Notes: generated from the letters alone by a model not told the origin. A stretch of DNA of 64,000 nt from Vibrio agarivorans (GCF_030409635.1 NZ_JAUFQF010000001.1:744001-808000), one strand, 5' to 3'. Positions 25,699 through 35,691 are shown, numbered from the stretch's first letter. Numbers and translations: made by a program.

Positions 25699-25798
25699 TG
25701 TTTGTCTCCTTAACTCACTTATTGGTTGATAGACATAGGTTGCTACAACCTTGATTAACACTGACATATTAATCATAAGGTTTTAGGATAAATTTATA

Positions 25799-25816
25799 GC
25801 TCGAAAATTTACTAGC
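25799..25816. promoter_or_regulatory. 18-bp dyad site B
   Basis: GCTCGAAAATTTACTAGC lies in the HlyD-operon/LysR divergent gap. A second weaker copy ending ACTAGT starts 22 bp further on (25821-25838). Confidence 0.55.
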
Positions 25817-25856
25817 TATCCGTTTAACTAATACTAGTCATTTAAATTTCACCATA

Positions 25857-25874
25857 GCTAGTAATTTAACGAGT
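25857..25874. promoter_or_regulatory. 18-bp dyad site D
   Basis: GCTAGTAATTTAACGAGT lies 79 bp upstream of the LysR start (25953), in the same divergent gap as site B. Confidence 0.55.
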
Positions 25875-25952
25875 ATTAATTAGTGCATAACTAGATAACA
25901 ATCTCTTCAAATTAATCATCATTCAAACATCAGATTAATAAGTAGGTCATCT

Positions 25953-26885
25953 ATGCAAATTAATAGTCAAGAGGTTCTCTTTTTCGCCAAAATTGCTTCA
26001 TTCCAGAGTTTCAGTGACGCGGCCTTTAGCCTAAACATTCCCCAGCCCACAATTAGCCGTAAGATTTTGGACTTAGAAGCGAAGCTCAATCAAAAGTTGT
26101 TTATCCGTTCAAGGAGAGGCATTACCCTTTCTGAGTTTGGCGAACGATTCCTGCAAGGGAGTGATACGCTGCAACAGGAACTCGATAACTTAAAAGCCTT
26201 AGCCGCCGGGCATAGTCGTTGGAATAAAACCGTTGTTGTAGAGGCCTTGCAATCATTGTCACATCTACTTATCTGTGATTTTTTACCGTATTTTCGAACA
26301 CACTTTCCGGACATCGTAGTGGACGTTCGTACAATCCATAATAGGCAGCAAGGGCAAAGGTTGGGCGATCACCTTCGACTACAAACCAACACCTTCGATC
26401 ACTCAACACGCACGTTTATTCACTATATGAGTGCATCTAGAAGTTTTTACGTTCATCCAGCCCTAATAACAAGCGACCAACAAGATCAGTTAAGATCTCC
26501 GGAGGATATACAGCGTCATCACCTTCCTTGCATCTCCATTCACCAAGCTGAAAATGCGTCCGTTCGCTGGCAATACTGGCGTGACGATAAACTGAGAGAG
26601 TTGACTGTTAAGCCTTTATTGGTTGTAGACGATGCATTAAAAGCACGAGATGCGGTATTAAATCGTTTGGGTGTTTCTTGGAACTATGATGTGTTGATGC
26701 AAAGCGCAATAAGAACAGGCCAAGCAATTTCGCTATTTCGTCAAAATAACTCCAGCAGAGAGCACGCGTATATTGCTTATAACAACGGTAAGGTTTTATC
26801 TGAGCATGAAACCAAGTTCATTAATGCGCTTAAAGGGTACTACTTAGACAAAGTGTCTGAGTCAATCATACTAGGCCATTCTTGA
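25953..26885 (+). CDS. LysR family transcriptional regulator
   Basis: A 310-residue LysR regulator with an N-terminal winged helix at about residues 5-65 (EVLFFAKIASFQSFSDAAFSLNI, then QPTISRKILDLEAKLNQKLFIRSRR). The effector domain covers about 85-295. It is divergent from the HlyD pair, with two dyad sites between them, so it may control that operon and itself. Its last 20 bases overlap the 3' end of the convergent response-regulator gene. Confidence 0.88.
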   Translation: MQINSQEVLFFAKIASFQSFSDAAFSLNIPQPTISRKILDLEAKLNQKLFIRSRRGITLSEFGERFLQGSDTLQQELDNLKALAAGHSRWNKTVVVEALQSLSHLLICDFLPYFRTHFPDIVVDVRTIHNRQQGQRLGDHLRLQTNTFDHSTRTFIHYMSASRSFYVHPALITSDQQDQLRSPEDIQRHHLPCISIHQAENASVRWQYWRDDKLRELTVKPLLVVDDALKARDAVLNRLGVSWNYDVLMQSAIRTGQAISLFRQNNSSREHAYIAYNNGKVLSEHETKFINALKGYYLDKVSESIILGHS

Positions 26886-27501
26886 TCGCAAAAGGAACCA
26901 ACTCGTTCGCACTTTTGAGTTTCAATACTTCAACCATTTTGTACTTATGGAATTCAACGGTGCGGCTGGATACGTTGAGAATATTCGCAATCTCTTTGGC
27001 GGAGTGGCTTTCCGCTAAAAGTTGCAGTACCTGTCTTTGTCGTGCGGTGAGAATGTCGAGAGGATCTTCTGGTTGCCCCTGCTTATTTTTATAAGCATCC
27101 ATAATGTCTGCAGCTAATGTAGGCGTGATATACGTTTTAGAGGACAGCACGGTTTTTATCGCAATCAAAAGCTCCTCGGGCGCAGCATGCTTTAGCAAGT
27201 ATCCCTGAACACCAATATCAAGTGCTTTCATTGCGTACTTAAGCTCAGGGTGCATGGTGAGCAAAATGATCTTTACCTCTTTGTTGACGGCTAGAATCTT
27301 TTCAGCTGCATTAATTCCGTTCATGATGGGCATTGAGATATCAGAAACAATCACATCGGGCTTAAGCTCTCTCGCCTTTTGCACTAGCACATTGCCATCT
27401 TCAACGATACCGACAATGTCATACTCCTCTTTGAGCAAATTTTTTAACCCTTCAGCGACCATGACATGATCATCAGCCAACAGCACTGTTTTTTGTTTCA
27501 T
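26866..27501 (-). CDS. NarL/FixJ-type response regulator
   Basis: A 211-residue two-domain regulator. The receiver domain at about 1-120 has acidic-pocket Asp10/Asp11, phospho-acceptor Asp54 (VIVSDISMP) and Lys near 105. The LuxR/GerE helix-turn-helix lies at about 145-205 (LTARQRQVLQLLAESHSAKEIANILNVS, then RTVEFHKYKM). It is an orphan: no intact kinase is adjacent, only decayed kinase fragments at 23.5 and 28.3 kb. The large kinase at 40167-43568 has the right HisKA_3 type to be its partner. It is a candidate for the protein that binds the 18-bp dyads. These links are inference. Confidence 0.9.
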   Translation of the reverse strand: MKQKTVLLADDHVMVAEGLKNLLKEEYDIVGIVEDGNVLVQKARELKPDVIVSDISMPIMNGINAAEKILAVNKEVKIILLTMHPELKYAMKALDIGVQGYLLKHAAPEELLIAIKTVLSSKTYITPTLAADIMDAYKNKQGQPEDPLDILTARQRQVLQLLAESHSAKEIANILNVSSRTVEFHKYKMVEVLKLKSANELVPFAIKNGLV

Positions 27502-27665
27502 TTTTACTTCCTATAACATGATTGATTGCTTTGAAAGCACCAATCCTTCCTTGTGTTTGACTTACGTTGTAAAACTAGCTTTATTCCGAAAAAATAACAA
27601 GTTGTAAACAAAACAGATCCAATAACAAGCACCAATTTTATGGTGGTTATGATTCATACGTTCGA

Positions 27666-27683
27666 ACTAGTAAATTTGCGAGT
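27666..27683. promoter_or_regulatory. 18-bp dyad site E
   Basis: ACTAGTAAATTTGCGAGT lies 59 bp upstream of the 112-residue gene (27742) and 165 bp upstream of the divergent response-regulator start. Confidence 0.6.
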
Positions 27684-27741
27684 TATCAATTTATAGTGTC
27701 AGTGCGACACTTTCCTCATGATAATTTTAGGATAGTCGACC

Positions 27742-28080
27742 ATGAAGGTGCATTTTTTAGGCGATGAACGTGTATACCATGCCATTCATTCGCTATTCAA
27801 GCACAACAACCTTAATATCGAATTAAGTTTTCAGCAGCAATGTTGTTGTGGTGAGGAGAAAGTGGCGGTCACAATGGTTGATAGCCGATGGTTCAAAGAC
27901 TTTCTTCAAACCCCATGTAGCAAAAGCAGCAACTATGTGATTGTCATCGGCGCCTATACAGACAGCTTAACAAAGCAAGCTTTTGAGGCTAATCATCAAT
28001 ACCGGTATATCGCCTACAGTGAGCTTGAGTCAAAACTGCTTAATGTCATCAACGAGGTTCTTCTGACAATAACGGACTAG
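27742..28080 (+). CDS. Hypothetical protein, 112 aa, possibly a degenerate receiver-like fold
   Basis: The protein begins MKVHFLGDERVYHAIHSLF and has strand-helix alternation, with hydrophobic strands at about 2-6, 42-47 (VAVTMVD) and 67-72 (YVIVIGA). This is reminiscent of a response-regulator receiver without the full acidic pocket. It has three adjacent cysteines at about 34-36 (CCC), which is unusual. No family is recognised. It stands between the response regulator and a decayed kinase and carries dyad site E in its promoter, so it is likely co-regulated. Confidence 0.5.
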   Translation: MKVHFLGDERVYHAIHSLFKHNNLNIELSFQQQCCCGEEKVAVTMVDSRWFKDFLQTPCSKSSNYVIVIGAYTDSLTKQAFEANHQYRYIAYSELESKLLNVINEVLLTITD

Positions 28081-28129
28081 ACGTAACAGCTATGACACAC
28101 TCGGTTCTCACCTTGCGCTTTGCCATTTA

Positions 28130-28395
28130 GAGAAGTTTATCTATATTGTGAACGAGCTTTTCAACTGAAAATTCGCCGTTACAGCACTTGCTGCGCCTCA
28201 TTGTAACCGACTCGGGGGGGCAAGGCAGATCAACCCTTCACCTCCCTTGCGCACGACAGCAGTTCCCAATGGCTCTATAACTGGAGTTGACGGTATGGGA
28301 TTTGACGCAGAGCGAGCCGACCTCATCAATGGAAAATTGCAACTCCATCTACAAAAAAATAAAGGCACAACCATCGAACTGCAGGTAACCATCTC
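28130..28395 (+). pseudogene. Decayed C-terminus of a second NarX-type histidine kinase
   Basis: The plus strand reads VDGMGFDAERAD, the G1 box of a histidine-kinase ATPase domain. LINGKLQLHLQKNKGTTIELQV follows, which matches the very end of the intact kinase at 40167-43568 (NKGTTIELVLE). The GLGL-MxER segment between them is deleted. Upstream, EKFIYIVNELFN followed by a stop codon resembles the N-box region. There are stop codons and no start, so this is a relic. It fills the gap between the 112-residue gene and the patatin gene. Confidence 0.6.
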
Positions 28396-28407
28396 GTATT
28401 TCGAAAG

Positions 28408-29736
28408 CTACATGGCTTGCAAATCATTTAACTCGATACTTTCTAATGCAGCATTAAGCTCTCGATTGTTTCGCAACTGGTCCCGCCCTTCCTGGATCAA
28501 TGAATCGACAACATCATGATCAAGCGTTAAGTCGGTCGGCACTTGATTAAAAAGCAGTCGCTTCTCTAAATCAGGTGTATGAACAAAAGCAACCTGAACA
28601 AAATGTGGGTGCACGGTTGTGCTCCCTGTCGATGCTTCTTGCGCCCATTGAGTCAATGACTTCATAAATAGTGACTTGGTAGCATCATTGTAACGGTGCA
28701 ACTGGATATCGGTAATCGAGTTGAGGGTTTGTGATACCGATGGCACGCCTGCGCTCTTACCTATTCCCAGCTCTGGCTCTGTTGATGCATCAACCGAAAT
28801 CACAATGACATGATGGTTTATCGCTTGTTTATTGAAATAATGTGAGCCGTGATAATCACCAAGCTCAAGCAGATCATAGATCGCCAGTAACCCCAAGTTA
28901 TCAGTGATACCACCATCGACTAAATGAATATATTGGTTCTTCTCTTTGTCACTGTACTCTTGAATATCGCGCACGGTTTGCTTGGACTGAAAAGAGAGGT
29001 CTCGTTGTCCTGATACCGCCGTTTGAATCATTTCTGTAGACGCACAGTCATCATGGTTCTCCAACACTACAGGCTCAAATAAAACAGGAACAGCAGCCGA
29101 GGCAGCGACGGCATTTGAAATTGGGTAATCACTGATATCAGAACAAAGCAGATCAAAATAAGGCTGAACGAAGGAAAACCTTAACCCTGTCGTAATATCT
29201 GAAGCGTTGATAATAATGGATGGTCCATCGTTATCGAAGTCACCAAACGTTGCATCTCCAAAGATATTGTCTTGATAATATTTGGTAGCAACACCTGTTC
29301 TACCCCAGGTAGAAAACCAATGTATTGGGCTTAATATCGTCGAGACCAAGTCATCTTTAACATCTCGGTAAAGAAAATCATCTCGATAATCAGTGAAAAT
29401 TTTGTCTTGATAAAGGCCGTAATATGCCGAAGTGAAGCTACCGCCTGATACAGAACTAATGACATCCACTTCATCGAGTAATCGCTTCTGTTCACCGTTG
29501 ATCACTATGTTTGTCTCTTTAAGTTGTTCGAGTACCCCATAAGACAAGGCTGCAGCCCGCGTACCGCCACCTGAGAAGGCAAGAATCACCGTGACCTGGT
29601 TGTTATCTTGATTCGCTTCAACGCGTGAAATCTTGGTGCTTATCTCCTCCTGGGGCGTATTGAGGGGACGGTTAATCGTAGAACATCCCGATAAGACGCC
29701 AATCAAAATCAACAGCATGCTCAAACGATTAACCAT
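28408..29736 (-). CDS. Patatin-like phospholipase lipoprotein
   Basis: A 442-residue lipoprotein with lipobox LSGC near residue 18. The patatin domain covers about residues 45-300: oxyanion loop FSGGGTRAAALSYG, serine motif SSVSGGSF and catalytic Asp in HLVDGGITDN. It should cleave phospholipid acyl chains at the periplasmic side of a membrane. The start is ATG 29736 with AAAGGA upstream. It lies 21 bp after gltS on the same strand, so the two are probably co-transcribed. With the two OMPLA genes it makes three phospholipases in 16 kb. Confidence 0.85.
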   Translation of the reverse strand: MVNRLSMLLILIGVLSGCSTINRPLNTPQEEISTKISRVEANQDNNQVTVILAFSGGGTRAAALSYGVLEQLKETNIVINGEQKRLLDEVDVISSVSGGSFTSAYYGLYQDKIFTDYRDDFLYRDVKDDLVSTILSPIHWFSTWGRTGVATKYYQDNIFGDATFGDFDNDGPSIIINASDITTGLRFSFVQPYFDLLCSDISDYPISNAVAASAAVPVLFEPVVLENHDDCASTEMIQTAVSGQRDLSFQSKQTVRDIQEYSDKEKNQYIHLVDGGITDNLGLLAIYDLLELGDYHGSHYFNKQAINHHVIVISVDASTEPELGIGKSAGVPSVSQTLNSITDIQLHRYNDATKSLFMKSLTQWAQEASTGSTTVHPHFVQVAFVHTPDLEKRLLFNQVPTDLTLDHDVVDSLIQEGRDQLRNNRELNAALESIELNDLQAM

Positions 29737-29757
29737 CACAATTTCCTTTCTCGTTGC

Positions 29758-30981
29758 TTACATTAGACTCATAAAATATGGAATAATTAATGCGTTCGCT
29801 AAATCAATAAAGAACGCACACACCAATGGAACAATAATAAATGCTTGCGCTGAGTAGCCGTACTTCTGGCTGACCGCCGACATGTTCGCCATCGCGGTAG
29901 GCGTCGAGCCTAGTGAGATACCACCAAAGCCTGCACATACAACAGCTGCATCATAAGTTTTACCCATAGCCGGGAATACCACAAAAATATTTATCACAAC
30001 AGCGAGTAGTAACTGCATACCTAGTATCGCGAAGATAGGACCAGCAAGGTCAATTAACGTCCACAATTGCATACTCATTAGTGACATTGCCAAAAATGTA
30101 CCTAGAGAGATGTCAGCGATAAGGTCAACAGCGAGTGTACGTGTTGGCCACTTTGTCCCTGAGATACGTGGGTATGAGTCAGGAATGAGGTTAGTAATTA
30201 CAATACCTGCAAACAGACAAGAGACGAACAGCGGTAACTGAAGTCCTGTTTGACTGATTGCCGCATCAAGCAAGACACCGACTATCACACAAATATGAAT
30301 CGCAAGCACTGCGTCGAGAAATTGAAACGCGGTCATCGACTCTACCGATTTTTTATTTTCCGCCACTTCAGCTTGCTTATTCGTGGTCGCTGGAGCTAAA
30401 TTGTGCTTTTTGATCAGGTATTTCGCAATCGGCCCTCCCATTAAACTCGCCAGTATCAAGCCAAAGGTCGCACTCGCTATCCCTATTTCCATCGCGCTTT
30501 CTAGGCCAAACTGCTCTGCAACTCTCGGTGCCCAAGCGATTGCAGTTCCATGACCACCAATCAAAGAGATACTGCCACTTAACAAACCAAAGACGGGCTC
30601 TAAGCCAAACATCGAGGCAACAGACACCCCAACCACATTTTGCATCACCATAAAGAAGATCGTTATTGCCAATAACACAATTAATGGCTTACCACCCTTC
30701 ATCAGATCTTTTAGGCTTGCGTTTATACCAATCGTTGTGAAGAAATAGACCAGTAGGACATCTCGAGCCATTAAATCAAACTCGACTTCAATCGATGTTG
30801 TTGCATACAAAATGGCCAATAGTGTTGAAACCAGAATGCCGCCTGAAACAGGCTCTGGAATACTAAACTCTTTCAAAAAGCCAATCACTTGATTCAATCT
30901 GCGACCAACAAACAGAACCACGATTCCCATCGTTACAGCAAAGAATGATCCTAAATGTAAAATGTTGTTTTCAAATTCCAC
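29758..30981 (-). CDS. gltS: Sodium/glutamate symporter (GltS)
   Basis: A 407-residue Na+/glutamate symporter with ten or more transmembrane segments. The two inverted re-entrant-loop signatures are SISLIGGHGTAIAW near residue 140 and CAGFGGISLGSTPTAMANM near residue 360. Length and signatures match E. coli GltS. It imports glutamate with sodium. It is transcribed ahead of the patatin gene. The 67-bp gap to the RND channel gene has no obvious hairpin, so read-through is possible. Confidence 0.93.
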   Translation of the reverse strand: MEFENNILHLGSFFAVTMGIVVLFVGRRLNQVIGFLKEFSIPEPVSGGILVSTLLAILYATTSIEVEFDLMARDVLLVYFFTTIGINASLKDLMKGGKPLIVLLAITIFFMVMQNVVGVSVASMFGLEPVFGLLSGSISLIGGHGTAIAWAPRVAEQFGLESAMEIGIASATFGLILASLMGGPIAKYLIKKHNLAPATTNKQAEVAENKKSVESMTAFQFLDAVLAIHICVIVGVLLDAAISQTGLQLPLFVSCLFAGIVITNLIPDSYPRISGTKWPTRTLAVDLIADISLGTFLAMSLMSMQLWTLIDLAGPIFAILGMQLLLAVVINIFVVFPAMGKTYDAAVVCAGFGGISLGSTPTAMANMSAVSQKYGYSAQAFIIVPLVCAFFIDLANALIIPYFMSLM

Positions 30982-31048
30982 GATAAACTCTTTAGCCCTA
31001 TTTTGGGCGCTAGACGGTCAGGCTGGCGAAACAACCTGACCTCGTTAA

Positions 31049-32566
31049 TTACTGTTGGTTAGACTCTAATGAAACAGGCACTTCTAAAATCTCAGGTTGT
31101 ACTTCCCAGTTACCACCGAGTGCTTTGTGCAAGCCGACAATCACTTGTGACGTCTGAAGGCTTGCCGAGACCTGACGGTCTTTAATCAAGTTCTGTTGAC
31201 GCTGCGCATCCAAAACCGTCATGTAGTCCACCAGCCCTGCTTTATACAGCGAGTTAGCTTTAGCAAATGTGTTATCAGCCTGAACGCGGGTATCTGCTGT
31301 CAAAGTCTGCAGCTCTTGGCTACTGCCATACGCATAGAGTAACGTTTCAACTTCAGTAATCGCGGTATTCACTGATTGCTCATAAGAAAGTGCAGCAGTT
31401 TGGAAGCGGCTTTCTTGAATCTCGATCATGGCATCAGAGCGGCCACCATCAAAAATCGTCCAGTTCACACCGACACTCGCCACCCATGCCGCTGAATCAC
31501 TGCTGAACAAGTCACTAAAGTCTCCCGCGAGGAGGCCTGGTGAGCCTGTTAGGTAAAACTTAGGGTATTTGTTCGCAATTGCCGCTCCAACATCCGCGTT
31601 AATCGCTGCCATTTCACGTTCAGCAAGCTGAATGTCTGGGCGGTTTTTCAACACATCCGAAGGCATCCCAACCGGCACAACGCCACTAAAGTCAGGAAGA
31701 ACTGCCGTCTCTTTTAACTCGTCATTCATCTCTGCGGATGTGCGACCCAGTAGAATAGCAAGGCGTTGTTTATGAACACTTTTTGCTATATCTAGCTGTG
31801 GCAATACTGAACGAGTTGCTGAGAGAGCCGCTTTCGCCTGTGCCAAGTCCAACTCTGAACCGTAACCACTGCGAACTACACTTTGCACTAGCTTTAGAGT
31901 TTGCTCTTGAGACTCAATCGTCTCTTGCGCAATCGCGCGGCGTTTTTCAGCACCGCGATACTGTAAATAGTTGTGGATCACATCGGCTGTAATCAGAGTT
32001 GTCATACCTTCTTTTACAATCTGAGCTTGCTCTGCACGAATCTGTGCAGATTCAGCTTGATAACCAAGGCGGTTAAACACATCCGCCTCCCATGTGATAT
32101 TTGCGCTTACCGTACCGAACTCATACTGGTTGTCCATCAACGCTTCACCATCCGTAATTTGACCAATCTGAGGGCCCAGGCCACCAGGTGTGACTAGTGG
32201 GCCGGCCAGTGGATCGTTTTCACTGATTTGATAGCTTGTTGCGCCAGCAGAAAGACTGATTGTTGGCACTTTAAATGACTCAATCGCCTTCTGGTAAGCT
32301 TGCGCTGATTTGATACGCTCGCCTGCAATCATTAAAGAGATATTCTGTTTCTGCGCCTCTTCAACCAGTTGGTTTAGTGTCTCGTCACCAAACGCCAACC
32401 ACCATTGAGACTGCACAACTTGGTCGCTATGCTCGACACCTTGTACGTTGCTGTACAAGAAGTCGTTACCCACCACGTCTTGTGGCGCTTCATAGTCAGG
32501 GCCTACCGCACAACCAGCTAGGATAAGAGAGAGCAGTACTGGGCTGAGTTTACGTAGTTTCATCAT
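31049..32566 (-). CDS. RND efflux outer-membrane channel (TolC/NodT family lipoprotein)
   Basis: A 505-residue outer-membrane factor. The lipobox LAGCAVGPDYEAP lies at about residues 16-28. Two outer-membrane-efflux repeats follow, with the conserved SQWWLAFGDETLNQLV near the start of the first and TNITWEADVF-type and NWTIFDGGRSDAMIEI-type blocks in each repeat. It forms the exit duct of the tripartite pump encoded just upstream; the gap to the RND gene is 11 bp. The start is ATG 32566 or 32563. Confidence 0.9.
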   Translation of the reverse strand: MMKLRKLSPVLLSLILAGCAVGPDYEAPQDVVGNDFLYSNVQGVEHSDQVVQSQWWLAFGDETLNQLVEEAQKQNISLMIAGERIKSAQAYQKAIESFKVPTISLSAGATSYQISENDPLAGPLVTPGGLGPQIGQITDGEALMDNQYEFGTVSANITWEADVFNRLGYQAESAQIRAEQAQIVKEGMTTLITADVIHNYLQYRGAEKRRAIAQETIESQEQTLKLVQSVVRSGYGSELDLAQAKAALSATRSVLPQLDIAKSVHKQRLAILLGRTSAEMNDELKETAVLPDFSGVVPVGMPSDVLKNRPDIQLAEREMAAINADVGAAIANKYPKFYLTGSPGLLAGDFSDLFSSDSAAWVASVGVNWTIFDGGRSDAMIEIQESRFQTAALSYEQSVNTAITEVETLLYAYGSSQELQTLTADTRVQADNTFAKANSLYKAGLVDYMTVLDAQRQQNLIKDRQVSASLQTSQVIVGLHKALGGNWEVQPEILEVPVSLESNQQ

Positions 32567-32577
32567 CTTGTCCTCGG

Positions 32578-35500
32578 TTATGCTTGTTCAGTCACTGAGT
32601 TAATGGTTTCACTTTGCTCTTCTGAGCTAGTTGATACTCGGTCTTGCTGTTCCTGTTGCTCTTCACCTTGGTAAAAAAGCTTGTAGAGTGCCGGCATAAC
32701 AAACAGTGATAGTAGTGTTGCTACTGCCAGGCCTCCGATAATACTTGCAGCCATTAAGTCAAACAGCAGGTCTGTCATCAGTGGGATCATGCCCAACATT
32801 GTTGTAAGTGCGCCCATAGAAATTGCCATTGTTCGGTTGAGTGTTGCTTCTTTGATTGCATCTGACAGTGTTGCGCCATTTGCACGTTCCAGTTCTATTT
32901 GGTCCATCAGAACGATGCCGTTCTTGATAATCATGCCCGACAGACAAATCACACCCACCAATGCCATGAAACCGAATGGTTTGCCTGATAGAAGTAGCAT
33001 GCCTACCACTCCTGTCATTGCGAGAGGCAATGTGCCGAAGATGATGATTGGTTGCTTAAAGCCGTTAAACATTGCCACCATGATAATAATCATGACCAGT
33101 AGTGCTGTTGGTAAGTTAGACAAGGTGTCCCAAATCGTTTTTTGCTCGTCGAAATACTCACCGCCCCACTTCATGGTATAGCCATCTGGAAGTTCAATTG
33201 ATTCAATAGCTTCTCGGCTATATTCTCGCGCTATAGCAACAGTTGCACCCTGAACACCCGCTTGAGCCGTAATGGTTGGCACTCGGTCACGTCGCCAAAT
33301 CATTGAATCTTCAAATTCAAACTCAAACCCATCTACAACTTGACCTAAAGGTACGGTGTGAACACCGAGTAGCGACTGCACTGGGATTGAATCTAAATCA
33401 CCTAGTGTCACATCCACGCTGCGTACTTGAATCGGTATTAGCTCATCTTTGATTTTAAGTTGGCTAATTGGTAGACCTTCAGAAGCACGTTTTAGTGCGA
33501 GCGCGATGTCTGTACGGTTAATCCCTGCTCGACGAGCTTGCTCTTCGTTGATAATCGGCTTCAGCACTTTACTTTGTTGACGCCAGTCATCACGGATGTA
33601 TTTGGTGTATGGGTTCTCCTCAAAAATCGCCTGGGCTTGCAGTGATAACTCTTTCAAAACTTCTGTGTCAGGGCCACTGAAGCGTGCTTCGAGGCTGAAC
33701 TTGTCTTTTGTTGCGAGTTTTAGTTTTCTAAAACGTGGTTCAGCTTGTGGAAATTCCGCTTTTAACCAAGCATCTCCGCGTTCAATGAGTGACTCAATCG
33801 ATTCAAAGTCAACGGTATTAATCAGAATCTGACCGTATGCTGGGTCAAACGGCTCTGGTTCTACTGTCACTGAGAAGCGAGGAGCACTGGCACCTACAAA
33901 TGTTGTAAAGTCTTTCACCTCTGGTTGCGCTAGTAGCCACTGTTCAATGTCGCGCATCTCTTCTGATGTCTGCTCAATTTGCGAACCGTTCGGTAGCCAG
34001 TAATCCAAGAACACAAGCGCACGGTCAGATGTCGGCATGAACACAACTGATAGTTGTGGAATCAATACTACCGTCAGAGCAATTACCGGAATTAGGGTTG
34101 AAAGACCTTTCTTAGGGTTATCAACCATCCAGCTTACCCCTGTACGATAGCCTTTCATGAATGCTGACTCTTTTTGCTCTTCTGATGTAGCTTGTGGCTT
34201 AATCCAGAACCAGCACATTAGAACCGTAACCGTTACTGCCACTAGCCATGAGAACAGTAGTGAAGACATCATGATTTGTGGTACTGACAATGCGAACTCA
34301 CCTGCATCTGTCGTCGACATAAAGACAGGCAGTGTCCCCATCGATGCAATCACTGTTGCGCCAAGTAGCGGAATAGACGTCTCTTTTACTGCTTCGATAC
34401 CAGCTTTGGTGCGTTCAATACCTTTGTTGAGTTTTACGATAAACAAATCAACAATCACGATGGCGTTATCTACCAGCATACCAAGAGCCAAGATGAACGA
34501 ACCCAGAGAAACACGTTGCAACGAAATGTCCATTGCGTTCATGAAAATCAGCGTACATAGGATAGTGATAACTAAGCTTGAGCCAACAATCAGAGCACTC
34601 TTAACACCCATGAAGACCCAAAGTACGACGACAACAATCAAGACACTCTCTAGCAGGTTACTCACAAAGTTGTTGATTGATTTGGTTACTTCATAAGGCT
34701 GAAAAGCAATATCTTCAATCTCAACACCCATAGGCAGTGTTTGTTTATATTCTGCAATTGTTGAGCGAAGCTCATCACCCAGCGACACAACATTCACACC
34801 ATCAACAGGGCTCACCGCAAGAGTAATGGCATTAGTACCGTTATAGCGACTGATGCTCATTGCTGGCTCTAAGTACTCTAGAGTAATGTTAGCAATATCG
34901 CCCAGACGGATAAGGCCAGTACCAAGTTCACCTACACCGCCTTTTATGACAAAGTTTTCAATATCTTCAACCGATTGAAACTCACTATTCTCTTCGATAC
35001 GAATACGCTCGGTACCCGCTTTAAATCGACCTGCATCATAAATTGCATTTTGGCTTTGTAACTGTGAAATAACCTGTGCGGCAGACATTTGGTATTGTGC
35101 TAGACGCTCTTCAGGTAATTCAATGTTTACAACTTGTTGTTGAACACCGTGAAGTTCAATCTTTTTGATACCTTTGATGGCTTTTAAGCGACGTTGCAAC
35201 TCTTGAGCGTTGTCTTTCAGCTCTGCCATTGGAATGCCATCACTGGTCATCGCGAACATCATGCCGTAGACTTCTGAGAATTCATCTTGCACCACGCTAA
35301 TTTGAGCGGTTGCAGGAAGTTGCAGCTTCACATCGCTAACTTTACGACGCAGTAAGTCCCATTCTTGTGGTAGGTCTGCGGTTGTCAGGTCTTCACGCAA
35401 ATCAACAAAGATCATCGACATGCCAGGCTTGGATAGCGAACGCAGCTCTTTCAAGGTTGCCATCTCTTGCAGTTTTGTTTCCACTTTATCGGTTACGTGA

Positions 35501-35682
35501 TCTTCCACCTCTTTGGCTGAAGCTCCAGGGTAAATGGTTACAACTACTGCACTTTTAACGGTAAAGGTTGGGTCTTCAAGTTTTCCTAATTCAAAGTAAG
35601 AGGCGATACCAGCAATAATGCATAGCACGGTAAAAAAGGCGACAAAAGTTCGTTGTCTAATGGCAAATTCAGCAAGGTTCAT
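32578..35682 (-). CDS. RND efflux pump inner-membrane transporter (AcrB/MexF family)
   Basis: A 1034-residue RND transporter of the HAE1/AcrB type with the usual 12 helices and two large periplasmic loops. TM4 has the proton-relay aspartate region LALGMLVDNAIVIVDLF near residue 400, and the second half has the matching SGMIIKNGIVLMDQIE. AGGAGG lies 6 bases before ATG 35682. It ejects drugs, bile-type detergents or metabolites as a trimer with the adaptor and channel encoded on either side. The substrate is not readable. Confidence 0.92.
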   Translation of the reverse strand: MNLAEFAIRQRTFVAFFTVLCIIAGIASYFELGKLEDPTFTVKSAVVVTIYPGASAKEVEDHVTDKVETKLQEMATLKELRSLSKPGMSMIFVDLREDLTTADLPQEWDLLRRKVSDVKLQLPATAQISVVQDEFSEVYGMMFAMTSDGIPMAELKDNAQELQRRLKAIKGIKKIELHGVQQQVVNIELPEERLAQYQMSAAQVISQLQSQNAIYDAGRFKAGTERIRIEENSEFQSVEDIENFVIKGGVGELGTGLIRLGDIANITLEYLEPAMSISRYNGTNAITLAVSPVDGVNVVSLGDELRSTIAEYKQTLPMGVEIEDIAFQPYEVTKSINNFVSNLLESVLIVVVVLWVFMGVKSALIVGSSLVITILCTLIFMNAMDISLQRVSLGSFILALGMLVDNAIVIVDLFIVKLNKGIERTKAGIEAVKETSIPLLGATVIASMGTLPVFMSTTDAGEFALSVPQIMMSSLLFSWLVAVTVTVLMCWFWIKPQATSEEQKESAFMKGYRTGVSWMVDNPKKGLSTLIPVIALTVVLIPQLSVVFMPTSDRALVFLDYWLPNGSQIEQTSEEMRDIEQWLLAQPEVKDFTTFVGASAPRFSVTVEPEPFDPAYGQILINTVDFESIESLIERGDAWLKAEFPQAEPRFRKLKLATKDKFSLEARFSGPDTEVLKELSLQAQAIFEENPYTKYIRDDWRQQSKVLKPIINEEQARRAGINRTDIALALKRASEGLPISQLKIKDELIPIQVRSVDVTLGDLDSIPVQSLLGVHTVPLGQVVDGFEFEFEDSMIWRRDRVPTITAQAGVQGATVAIAREYSREAIESIELPDGYTMKWGGEYFDEQKTIWDTLSNLPTALLVMIIIMVAMFNGFKQPIIIFGTLPLAMTGVVGMLLLSGKPFGFMALVGVICLSGMIIKNGIVLMDQIELERANGATLSDAIKEATLNRTMAISMGALTTMLGMIPLMTDLLFDLMAASIIGGLAVATLLSLFVMPALYKLFYQGEEQQEQQDRVSTSSEEQSETINSVTEQA

Positions 35683-35691
35683 AATTGCCTC

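Noticed and set aside
34157..34696. A 179-residue plus-strand frame inside the RND transporter gene
   Set aside because: It is a shadow of the AcrB-type gene on the other strand, Thr/Ser-rich and without homology-like features.
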